Shown: positions 6,654 through 12,711 of the stretch, piece after piece
Numbering within the stretch: the first letter of the stretch is position 1
Layout of the letters: the number at the start of each line of letters is the position of its first letter
NCBI GenBank assembly: GCA_003560545.1
Contig: PWLK01000074.1
Span: forward strand, 1 to 12,981
Reading direction: 5' to 3'
Length of the DNA: 12,981 bases
From: Candidatus Woesearchaeota archaeon
Lineage (GTDB): Archaea; Nanobdellota; Nanobdellia; Woesearchaeales; 21-14-0-10-32-9
The notes under the pieces: model-generated
Databases searched by the model: none
Told to the model about the DNA's origin: nothing
Seen by the model: the letters and a program-made list of their open reading frames with translations, nothing else
Made by a program: the position numbers and the translations under genes

Positions 6654-7919
6654 CTGTACGATATTATAAGTGTCGGGAGCAACACTGTAGATGCTTTCGT
6701 AAAAACAGATGTTGAAGCAGTACACCTTCATTACAGGGTTAAGAAGGAGAAAGGCTTTGTTGACAAGGACAAGCTCTCCCTTGCGTATCCTGTTGGCGAG
6801 AAGATTCTTATTAAACACTTGGAGTTTCAGACAGGCGGAGGAGGCACTAATACGTCTGTGGCGTTCTCAAGGCTAGGTCTTAAGACTGCTTATCTTGGCA
6901 AGATAGGTGAGGATGATAATGGGGCAAGGATTTTTACCTCTTTAAAGAAAGAAAAGGTTGATTTTATCGGGGCGCTCGGGGATGTTAGTGGGTACTCGGT
7001 AATACTTGACTCGTTGCACGAGGACCGTACGATACTAGCGTACAAAGGGTGTAACGATGACTTGTCTTTCAGGGAGGTGGATTTAGGTGTTTTGAAAACA
7101 AAATGGTTTTATTTCAGCTCTATGATGGGTGAATCCCTGAAAACCCTTAAGAAACTCGCTATTTTTGCTTCAAAGAATAAGATCAGGGTTGCTTTTAACC
7201 CTGCTAACTACCTTGCGGAGAAAGGAGTTAGTGAAATAAAGGATATCCTTGAAGTAACCTCTGTGATTATACTAAACAAGGAGGAAGCAGAGCTCTTATC
7301 AGGAAAAAATACGATTAACGAATCACTGGTATTCCTGAAAAAATATGCGAAGGAATACGTTGTAATAACTGATGGTTCAAGAGGAGCTTATTGTTATGAT
7401 GGTAAAAATGTTTTCCATGGAAAGCCTAGGTCAGCCCTTAAAATCGTGGAAACCACAGGTGCTGGCGATGCCTTTTCCTCGGGATTCATAGGATTCCTCG
7501 TAATGGGGAAAGACGTAGAGACTGCTATGAAAGCCGGGTTCCTCGAAGCAGAATCCGTAATACAAGGCTACGGCGCTAAGAACGAGCTTCTGTCAAAGAA
7601 GAAAATTCTTTCAGTTTTATCCAGGGATAAGAGAAAGATAGAAAAGTATTCTCTTAACGAAAAGTACGTTCCTGAGGATAAATGGTTCGTCCTTTGCAAC
7701 GGGGAAAAAATTAGCAGTCTGGAAAAATTATTAGAGAAGGCAGGGAGTATGCCTGAGCACGTTTACAGTCACCATGTAAGCCCTGAAAAAAACGACTTCG
7801 CAGCATGGGTTAAGGATGTGTTCCACGAAAAAGAGCTTGCGAAGAAGCTGTCAAGCGCGAAAACAAGGAAGGATTTCAAGATTGCATTAAAAAATCATTT
7901 AGAAAAAAAGCGTAGGTGA
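6654..7919 (+). CDS. PfkB-family sugar kinase with C-terminal DUF5752-like domain, 421 aa, probable CTG start
   Basis: The frame contains a full PfkB (ribokinase) fold: an N-terminal strand YDIISVGSNTVDAFV, the GGGGTNTSVAFSRLG substrate motif (about 61-75), and the ETTGAGDAFSSGF signature with the catalytic Asp near residue 272. Starting at the TTG at 6819 would cut off the first strand, so the gene must begin upstream. The only in-frame codon after the TGA at 6645 with a good Shine-Dalgarno (GGTGA, 6643-6647, 6 nt away) is CTG 6654. About 75 C-terminal residues (WFVLCNGEKISSLEKLL ... HHVSPEKNDFAAWVKDVF) go beyond PfkB and resemble DUF5752, recalled from memory. It is 7 nt upstream of FBP aldolase, so a phosphofructokinase-like role is inferred; the exact sugar is unknown. 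Confidence 0.82.
   Translation: MYDIISVGSNTVDAFVKTDVEAVHLHYRVKKEKGFVDKDKLSLAYPVGEKILIKHLEFQTGGGGTNTSVAFSRLGLKTAYLGKIGEDDNGARIFTSLKKEKVDFIGALGDVSGYSVILDSLHEDRTILAYKGCNDDLSFREVDLGVLKTKWFYFSSMMGESLKTLKKLAIFASKNKIRVAFNPANYLAEKGVSEIKDILEVTSVIILNKEEAELLSGKNTINESLVFLKKYAKEYVVITDGSRGAYCYDGKNVFHGKPRSALKIVETTGAGDAFSSGFIGFLVMGKDVETAMKAGFLEAESVIQGYGAKNELLSKKKILSVLSRDKRKIEKYSLNEKYVPEDKWFVLCNGEKISSLEKLLEKAGSMPEHVYSHHVSPEKNDFAAWVKDVFHEKELAKKLSSAKTRKDFKIALKNHLEKKRR
7915..7919 (+). promoter_or_regulatory. Shine-Dalgarno GGTGA of aldolase overlapping the kinase stop
   Basis: GGTGA includes the TGA stop of the kinase and lies 7 nt before the aldolase ATG at 7927. A terminating ribosome would be placed directly on the next initiation site, indicating translational coupling. 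Confidence 0.6.
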
Positions 7920-7926
7920 AACAAAC

Positions 7927-8745
7927 ATGATTAATACACAAAAAAAGCCAGCGGTACGTACATCTGCTTATTCCAAAGTCCTGCCAAAAGGAAAAACGCT
8001 TATACTTGCTTGTGACCAGGGGTTTGAGCACGGGCCTAAGGATTTTAACATTAAAAACATAGATCCTGATCACATCATGGATATCGCGTTGGAAGGAAGG
8101 TATAACGCTGTAGCAGTCCAGGCTGGTATAGCTGAAAAGTATCACGTCGCGCATTTTAGGGATATTCCTTTGATTGTAAAGCTTAACGGAAAGACTCGTT
8201 TTGACAACGACGACCCTGTTTCCTTGCAGCATACAAGCGTTGAATACGCTTCCAGGCTTGGAGCTTCAGGTGTTGGCTACACGATATACCTTGGCAGTTC
8301 CAGGGAGCAGGAAATGTTTGTGGAGTTCGGCAGGATTTGTGAGGAAGCTCATAGGAAGGGCTTGCTCGCTGTTTGTTGGATGTACCCCAGAGGGCCTTTT
8401 ATTGATGACGAAGTGTCTACTGATAATCTCGCTTACGGTGCCCGTGTAGCCATGGAGCTTGGTGCTGACATGGTAAAGCTGAAGTTTAATGGAGATGTAG
8501 AAGGGATGAAATGGGTTGTGAAGTGCGCGGGCAGGGCGAAAGTGGTCATAGCAGGAGGCTCTAAGACAGGGGATCTTGATTTCTTAAAACTGGCTGAGGC
8601 AGCTATGAAGTCAGGTGCAGCTGGATTCGCTGTTGGCAGAAATGTTTGGCAGAACGATCGCCCGCTGGATTTGACGAAGGCTTTGAAAGATGTAGTCTTC
8701 CATGGAAAGACTGCGGACGAGGCGTTCGAGGCTTTGAAGAAGTAA
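7927..8745 (+). CDS. fba: Archaeal-type class I fructose-1,6-bisphosphate aldolase, 272 aa
   Basis: Interconverts fructose-1,6-bisphosphate with dihydroxyacetone phosphate and glyceraldehyde-3-phosphate through a Schiff base, in the DeoC/FbaB-type TIM barrel. Visible landmarks are ILACDQGFEHGP (D30, early active-site Asp), VCWMYPRGP (Y153, the acid-base Tyr region), MVKLKFNGD (K184, the expected Schiff-base Lys), VIAGGSKTGD and AGFAVGRNVWQ (phosphate binding, R238). Length matches archaeal FBP aldolases. It is cotranscribed with the PfkB kinase and starts right after its stop. A T8 tract follows within 10 nt of the stop codon. Confidence in the class I FBP aldolase family is high; a related aldolase of the same DhnA-type family is the alternative. 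Confidence 0.92.
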   Translation: MINTQKKPAVRTSAYSKVLPKGKTLILACDQGFEHGPKDFNIKNIDPDHIMDIALEGRYNAVAVQAGIAEKYHVAHFRDIPLIVKLNGKTRFDNDDPVSLQHTSVEYASRLGASGVGYTIYLGSSREQEMFVEFGRICEEAHRKGLLAVCWMYPRGPFIDDEVSTDNLAYGARVAMELGADMVKLKFNGDVEGMKWVVKCAGRAKVVIAGGSKTGDLDFLKLAEAAMKSGAAGFAVGRNVWQNDRPLDLTKALKDVVFHGKTADEAFEALKK

Positions 8746-8760
8746 AAAAACCTTTTTTTT
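8746..8760 (+). terminator. T8 terminator after aldolase
   Basis: A5, CC, then T8 directly after the stop codon; the next promoter begins within 10 nt. Confidence 0.55.
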
Positions 8761-8767
8761 CGCAATC

Positions 8768-8775
8768 TTTATATA
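8768..8775 (+). promoter_or_regulatory. TATA box of the PEP-synthase-like operon
   Basis: TTTATATA predicts a start near 8798, so the AAGGAGG at 8801-8807 lies at the 5' end of a leader of about 20 nt. Confidence 0.6.
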
Positions 8776-8817
8776 ATTAGTTGCTCAGAACAGGTTTTAT
8801 AAGGAGGACTGATCAGG

Positions 8818-10221
8818 TTGAGGCATACTCTTACTTTGAGCAACGTTTACGAGTCGGATTTGAACAAGGCAGGTTTCAGGTCTTTGGATGTTGCTAGGAT
8901 TTTTCAGGAAAAGTACAAGGTGCCTCTTTCTTTTGTCATCCCTCACATTGCTTTTGAGGAATTTATGTCTCAGTCAAGGCTTCTTGTGTCTATTAACAGC
9001 ATATTAAGAGAGGTTAATGTTGATGACAAGAAGTCTTTGGATGGTGCTTATGCAAGGATTAAAGGCTTGTTTTCTAAGGCATCTATTCCTTCAGAATTCT
9101 TAGAGCAGTTAGAGGAGAGTTATAATGCGCTTAGCGTAAAGGATGATGTGCTCGGGGCAGATGATTTTTTGAAGGATGAGTCCCCTGTTGTTAATCTTTT
9201 CATAAGTCCTAATTACGAGTCTGATCTTGATAGTTTCAGGGGCGTGTTTTTGAATGTTAAGGGTTTTAAGTCTTTCCTTGATTCTGTTAAGTCTTGCTGG
9301 CTTTCTTTGTTCTCTCCGGAGGAGATTCGTTTTAGGCGTAAGCATGGAATCTCTGATTTCAAGGTGGGAATACTTGTTCAGAGGCTTGTTGTTCCTGATG
9401 TTTGCGTTGAAGCTTATTCTGCCGGGTTGGGGGAGGATGATAATATATTGGTTAGGGAGTACCTCGGGCTTCCTGATATTACGAAGTCTTCTTCTAAAGA
9501 CGTGTATTCCGTTTCTAAGGATTATTTAAAGGTGGTTTCTGCTAATAAGTTAAACCAGGAGTTCAAGCTTGTTAGAGGGCCTTCCTCGGGTATTCTTGCT
9601 AAAAGGTATTTGAAAGGTAAGGGGTTCGAGCAAAAGCTTTCTGATTTGCAGGCTTCCGATGTTGCAAGGCTTGTTAAGCGCTTTCGTTCCTTGCTAGGAG
9701 TTGATTTCAAAGCGTTTTTCCTTTTAAAGAAAGACAGTGTTTTTTGTTCTCTTATCTCGAGAGTTCCGAGCCATGAGGAGAAGCCTGGGCCGGCTTTGGT
9801 TGAGGAAGCTGAGGATTCTTTCGATCCTGATGCAGATGAAACAAGCTCTTCCGGGGACGAGTTCGTAGGAGAGCAGGATTTCGCGGTGAGCCCTTCCCAG
9901 GAGTCCCAGGGGGTTGTTGAAGAGGATAAGGATGATGATTTTATTCTTCCAGGGGATGGTTCGTATGAGGATGTTCTTTCTTTGGAGCCTGTTTTTAACG
10001 ATGTTGTGTTGAAGAGGTATGAGGAGGCTTTCGGTGTTCCGGCAGGCGATCCTGATGCTGCTTTAAAAGAGCTATCTCAGAGGGTGCCTCTTGCGGATAA
10101 GGATGATTTGCTTTTGTTTGTTTCTTTGAAGGATAAGATTAAGCAGGGGTCCGATGTTGATTTGGATACTTTGTTCAGGGTTTCGGAGAGCGTTAAGCGT
10201 TTCATCGGGGAGGATTCCTGA
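8818..10221 (+). CDS. Degenerate stand-alone PEP synthase N-terminal (PPDK_N-like) domain protein with acidic tail, 467 aa
   Basis: Residues 14-300 follow the pyruvate/ATP-binding domain of PEP synthase/PPDK: VPLSFVIPHIAFEEF near 35-49, DSFRGVFLNVKG (138-149), SVKSCWLSLFSPEEIRFRRKHGI (156-178), VGILVQRLV, and AGLGEDDNILVREYLGLPD (202-220) where the family has GLGE...PD. The ATP-binding AVRSS-ED stretch is replaced by NLFISPNYESD (126-136), so the usual Arg is gone. The phosphohistidine and PEP-binding domains are absent. Residues 315-382 form a very acidic, probably disordered linker, followed by a short helical C-terminal domain (390-467). An inactive regulatory or binding role is inferred. 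TTG start, with AAGGAGG 10 nt before it. It is coupled to the coiled-coil gene 2 nt downstream. Confidence 0.65.
   Translation: MRHTLTLSNVYESDLNKAGFRSLDVARIFQEKYKVPLSFVIPHIAFEEFMSQSRLLVSINSILREVNVDDKKSLDGAYARIKGLFSKASIPSEFLEQLEESYNALSVKDDVLGADDFLKDESPVVNLFISPNYESDLDSFRGVFLNVKGFKSFLDSVKSCWLSLFSPEEIRFRRKHGISDFKVGILVQRLVVPDVCVEAYSAGLGEDDNILVREYLGLPDITKSSSKDVYSVSKDYLKVVSANKLNQEFKLVRGPSSGILAKRYLKGKGFEQKLSDLQASDVARLVKRFRSLLGVDFKAFFLLKKDSVFCSLISRVPSHEEKPGPALVEEAEDSFDPDADETSSSGDEFVGEQDFAVSPSQESQGVVEEDKDDDFILPGDGSYEDVLSLEPVFNDVVLKRYEEAFGVPAGDPDAALKELSQRVPLADKDDLLLFVSLKDKIKQGSDVDLDTLFRVSESVKRFIGEDS
10207..10213 (+). promoter_or_regulatory. Shine-Dalgarno of the coiled-coil gene inside the preceding gene
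   Basis: GGGGAGG lies 10 nt before the ATG at 10224 and within the last codons of the upstream gene, supporting one operon. Confidence 0.55.
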
Positions 10222-10223
10222 AT

Positions 10224-10739
10224 ATGGGTTTGTTCAGCGCGTTTAGGAAGGAGAAGGGTCCGAGGATTTTCAATATTGAGAAGAAGGATATTGATTTGAA
10301 CAAAGAGGTTTTTTCTCTTATGCTTCGAGTGGAGGAGAATCTTAAGGATTTGAAGGATTCTCTTAGGGAGGGAAATGTTATTGTTAAGGATGCTAAGCTC
10401 GCAGAGCTTGAGAACAATTTCTTGATGTTGAAGTCTAAGGTCGATACCTTGCTTTCCGATGTTAAGCTGATCATGGATATCGAGGTGCAGAACAAAGATT
10501 ACATAACGATTCACGATGATGAGTACTTGGAGGATAAGTATAACAGGCTGAATCAGATGAGTGATATTCTTGAGGAATTGGCGGATCTTGCCAGGTCTAA
10601 GCCTGCTTTGGATGCTTTGAGGAATGATTTGATTAACTATATTTATGGCAGGGTTAATATTTTAGTGGATGATGTTAATAATATTATTAATGATGACCGC
10701 CACTTGGAGGGGTTGTATTCTAAGATTGAGTATCTTTAG
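10224..10739 (+). CDS. Coiled-coil protein of unknown function, 171 aa
   Basis: Not recognised. After a short basic start (MGLFSAFRKEKGPRIF) nearly all of the protein is predicted helical with heptad-like Leu/Ile/Val spacing (VFSLMLRVEENLKDLKDSL, LAELENNFLMLKSKVDTLL, LNQMSDILEELADLAR). It is acidic, soluble, and has no signal peptide or cysteine. It starts 2 nt after the TGA of the PEP-synthase-like gene, so the products may form a complex; the acidic C-terminal part of that protein or this coiled coil could be the contact (inference). Its last 20 bp overlap the 3' end of the convergent methyltransferase gene. Confidence 0.7.
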   Translation: MGLFSAFRKEKGPRIFNIEKKDIDLNKEVFSLMLRVEENLKDLKDSLREGNVIVKDAKLAELENNFLMLKSKVDTLLSDVKLIMDIEVQNKDYITIHDDEYLEDKYNRLNQMSDILEELADLARSKPALDALRNDLINYIYGRVNILVDDVNNIINDDRHLEGLYSKIEYL

Positions 10740-11700
10740 TTTCTAGTACGCTTATGGTTCTGGTTAGTTTCTTGTGTATGTAAGTAGAATATGAGCTTTT
10801 CTTTTCCATCCCTGTACTTCGGAGGAATTCTTTTATGTCAAGCGTGTTTGGGTGGCTTATCACGATTTTCTTTGTTAGTTTTGAGTATTTTTCCAGGAAT
10901 TTTTTTAGGAGGCTGCTTATTTCTTCGCTTGCCCTAGAGTTTTTCCCGTAGGGGATGTCTGTTACGATGCATTCCGCTTCTTTTTCCCAGTCCAGCGCGT
11001 TTCCATGTACCAGGTTTGCTTTTACGTTGTAGTGTTCTGTGTTGGCTTTAGCTCTTTCTATCATCCTGCTGTCAAAGTCAATACCTGTTGTTTTCAGTCC
11101 TATTAGACTGGCTTCTATGAGTATTCCTCCTGCTCCGCAGAATGGGTCTAGGACTTCTTTTTTTGCTCCTGCGAGGTTTATCATGGCTCTCGCGGTCTTT
11201 GGGTCTAGGCTTGTTGGGTGGTTGTACGGTCTTTCGTGTGCTTTTCGTTCTTTTGGCTTGTCCTTGTTCTCCCAGGTTTTTAGTGCCAGGTATGTTTTTT
11301 TGGCTTTTATGATTGCGAGGTCAAGGTCTGGGTTTTCAAGGTCTGCTTTCCGTATTGAGGGGTGGAGGGATATGGCTTTTGCTATTCTTCCAAGGTTTTC
11401 CAGGGTTCTTTTTCCGTGTAAGAGGTTTTCGCTGCGGACCCTGTATGTTTTGTTCTTGCCTTGTATTTGGAGTGGTTGTTTTAGGAGTTTTTGTTCGATT
11501 TCTTTTTCTGTGCTTGCTTCTAGTAGTATTTTGTATGCTTTCCTGGTTAGGGCTAGTTTGTCTAGTTCTTCGTTTAATGGTTCTTTATCAATTACCAGGA
11601 GGTTGTATTCAAGCTCTTGCTCTTTTGGTTTAATCCTGGTTGTGGCTTCTGCTGTGCTGAGTTCCGGGTTGGCTTTGCTTAGGAGTAGCGCGGTTTTCAT
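10720..11700 (-). CDS. Trm11/TrmG10-like THUMP tRNA (guanine-N2) methyltransferase, 326 aa
   Basis: Probably methylates guanosine-10 of tRNA at N2 using S-adenosylmethionine. The N-terminal half, ending near residue 145, fits a THUMP-type RNA-binding region. It is followed by RPYNHPTSLDPKTARAMINLA (157-177, the typical RPxxHP... segment of this family), SAM motif I DPFCGAGGILIEA (185-197), an acidic motif II at GIDFD (206-210) and motif IV TDIPYG (247-252) in place of the more common DPPYG. Length fits archaeal Trm-G10 enzymes. ATG start at 11698-11700; no clear TATA box or Shine-Dalgarno, and the leader contains an inverted repeat. A related Trm14-type (G6) enzyme is the alternative. Confidence 0.85.
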   Translation of the reverse strand: MKTALLLSKANPELSTAEATTRIKPKEQELEYNLLVIDKEPLNEELDKLALTRKAYKILLEASTEKEIEQKLLKQPLQIQGKNKTYRVRSENLLHGKRTLENLGRIAKAISLHPSIRKADLENPDLDLAIIKAKKTYLALKTWENKDKPKERKAHERPYNHPTSLDPKTARAMINLAGAKKEVLDPFCGAGGILIEASLIGLKTTGIDFDSRMIERAKANTEHYNVKANLVHGNALDWEKEAECIVTDIPYGKNSRASEEISSLLKKFLEKYSKLTKKIVISHPNTLDIKEFLRSTGMEKKSSYSTYIHKKLTRTISVLETKDTQS

Positions 11701-11708
11701 CTTGGTTT

Positions 11709-11757
11709 AGGGTTTTGTTTGGCTTTTTTTGGTTTGTGGTTTTTCACAAAAAACCCT
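11709..11757 (-). repeat. Inverted repeat in the leader of the methyltransferase gene
   Basis: AGGGTTTT at 11709-11716 is the exact reverse complement of AAAACCCT at 11750-11757. A second 7 bp hairpin, GGTTTTT/AAAAACC with a CACA loop, is nested at 11738-11755. Either structure would form in the RNA upstream of the methyltransferase ATG. The sequence is of low complexity, so relevance is uncertain. Confidence 0.35.
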
Positions 11758-11793
11758 ATTTCATTTTTGAAACAATATTCCAGAAACGAAACA

Positions 11794-11801
11794 TTTATAT
11801 A
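11794..11801 (+). promoter_or_regulatory. TATA box of the winged-helix regulator
   Basis: TTTATATA is centred 26 nt before the ATG at 11824, giving a leaderless message. GAAACGAAA at 11783-11791 abuts its upstream side, in the position of a TFB-recognition element or an operator. Confidence 0.6.
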
Positions 11802-11823
11802 TTTTATCCTCGATGGCTTTTAA

Positions 11824-12348
11824 ATGGATAAGCGGAAAGTCCTTGAAACTTTATTCGATCCAAAAGTCATTCGTGTTCTTAGGCTGTTCATAAACAACCC
11901 TTCCAAGGAATATTATCTCAGGGAGGTTTCCAGGCTGGCCAAGGTTCCTCCTGCCACTGCTTACAGGATTATAAAGACTATGAAAGAGCTGGAGCTGCTC
12001 CACGAGGAAAAAACGAAGCATCTCAAGACGTATTACTTGAATCAGCGCAACGCGGCTATGTTCTTTGATCTCCTCGAGGACAAGAGATCTGCTCTAAAAG
12101 AATTCGTAGAGTTTATACGCTCCGTAGAAGGCGTAGAGCGGGTTATACAGCATGGGGATGATTCCGAGAATAAGGCCAGCATCCTGGTTGTAGGGGTTGA
12201 TATTGATCAGGAGTCTGTAAGGGCTAAGGTTGTGGATATTAAGGAGAGGTATGGCTTTACTATTATATATCTTATTCTGGCTCCTGAGCAGTATAAACAG
12301 ATGCTTTCCATGGGTTTATATTCTGGTAGAAAAATAACGTTGGTTTAA
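11824..12348 (+). CDS. Winged helix-turn-helix regulator with a possible degenerate nucleotidyltransferase domain, 174 aa
   Basis: Residues 8-72 form an archaeal winged HTH: LFDPKVIRVLRLFINNPSKE, then YYLREVSRLAKVPPATAYRIIKTMKEL (recognition helix about 43-56) and a wing with KTKHLKTYYLN. Residues 100-174 (VEGVERVIQHG..., ILVVGVDIDQE..., FTIIYLILAPEQYKQML..., GRKITLV) resemble the layout of small nucleotidyltransferase domains but lack the GS...DxD active site, so it would serve as a ligand or protein sensor; that part is uncertain. The gene is leaderless and lies directly upstream of ftsZ in the same direction, separated by 363 bp with several possible operators. Regulation of itself and ftsZ is a fair hypothesis only. 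Confidence 0.75.
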   Translation: MDKRKVLETLFDPKVIRVLRLFINNPSKEYYLREVSRLAKVPPATAYRIIKTMKELELLHEEKTKHLKTYYLNQRNAAMFFDLLEDKRSALKEFVEFIRSVEGVERVIQHGDDSENKASILVVGVDIDQESVRAKVVDIKERYGFTIIYLILAPEQYKQMLSMGLYSGRKITLV

Positions 12349-12395
12349 ATTCTACAATATATATTCTATAGTGTATGTTTAGAAAAACAACAATA

Positions 12396-12403
12396 TTTAT
12401 ATA
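12396..12403 (+). promoter_or_regulatory. Distal TATA box upstream of ftsZ
   Basis: TTTATATA in the 363 bp gap predicts transcription from about 12425. No convincing start codon lies there, so it would produce either a small RNA or a 287 nt ftsZ leader. Confidence 0.5.
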
Positions 12404-12424
12404 GTACCTTCTAGGTTAATGAGA

Positions 12425-12485
12425 CAATAAGAAAAACATTGTTCGTGTCCGGTATTGGCGTGTCGGAAACGAAATGACGTTTTTT
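12425..12485 (+). ncRNA. Candidate small RNA upstream of ftsZ
   Basis: Between the distal TATA box and the ftsZ promoter lies a stretch of about 60 nt. It begins near a small hairpin (ACAAT 12424-12428 with ATTGT 12438-12442), contains a CGTGTC direct repeat (12444 and 12459), and ends with an AAACG/CGTTT hairpin (12467-12482) running into six T residues, like an intrinsic terminator. Only tiny ORFs of 8-12 codons fit inside. It may equally be part of a long ftsZ leader. Confidence 0.3.
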
Positions 12486-12514
12486 GGCGTTTGGTTCTAA
12501 AAGGTAGCTGAAGC

Positions 12515-12547
12515 GTTGACATATATAAACATTGTTGTAGTGTCAAC
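12515..12547 (+). promoter_or_regulatory. ftsZ-proximal promoter with TATA box inside a perfect inverted repeat
   Basis: TATATAAA at 12522-12529 predicts transcription from about 12551. The arms GTTGACA (12515-12521) and TGTCAAC (12541-12547) are exact reverse complements, 19 bp apart, and flank the TATA box on one side and the initiator region on the other. A dimeric regulator bound to both arms would cover the core promoter. Confidence 0.5.
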
Positions 12548-12550
12548 TAT

Positions 12551-12711
12551 ATACTCAAGAATACAATTCAGGCAGGGAGGCGAACAGAGTTCAGCTATCA
12601 CACATAATGATTTTAGGCAAAAAAACTGGGTACCAGCCACAAAAGCTGGATCAGACTCGCCTGAAACCAAAAAAATAAAACAACCAAAAACTTGGAGGGG
12701 GAAAAACCAAA
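12551..12711 (+). promoter_or_regulatory. Long ftsZ 5' leader with potential structure and Shine-Dalgarno
   Basis: About 160 nt separate the predicted start from ftsZ, far more than other leaders here. TTCAGGC (12567-12573) can close with GCCTGAA (12659-12665). An alternative AGGCGA (12578-12583)/TCGCCT (12657-12662) pairing competes with it, and a CCAGC/GCTGG hairpin lies inside (12633-12649). The Shine-Dalgarno GGAGGGGG is at 12694-12701, with a weak CCAA/TTGG hairpin partly covering it. No known riboswitch class is recognised. Confidence 0.4.

Noticed and set aside
11039..11710. 223-codon plus-strand frame opposite the methyltransferase
   Set aside because: The minus strand has clear SAM-binding and Trm11 family motifs; the plus frame is a Ser/Leu/Phe-rich shadow.
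12360..12380. AT-rich repeats after the regulator gene as an origin or plasmid-like iteron
   Set aside because: Only two short ATTCTA copies in AT-rich DNA; no repeat series or initiator gene nearby.
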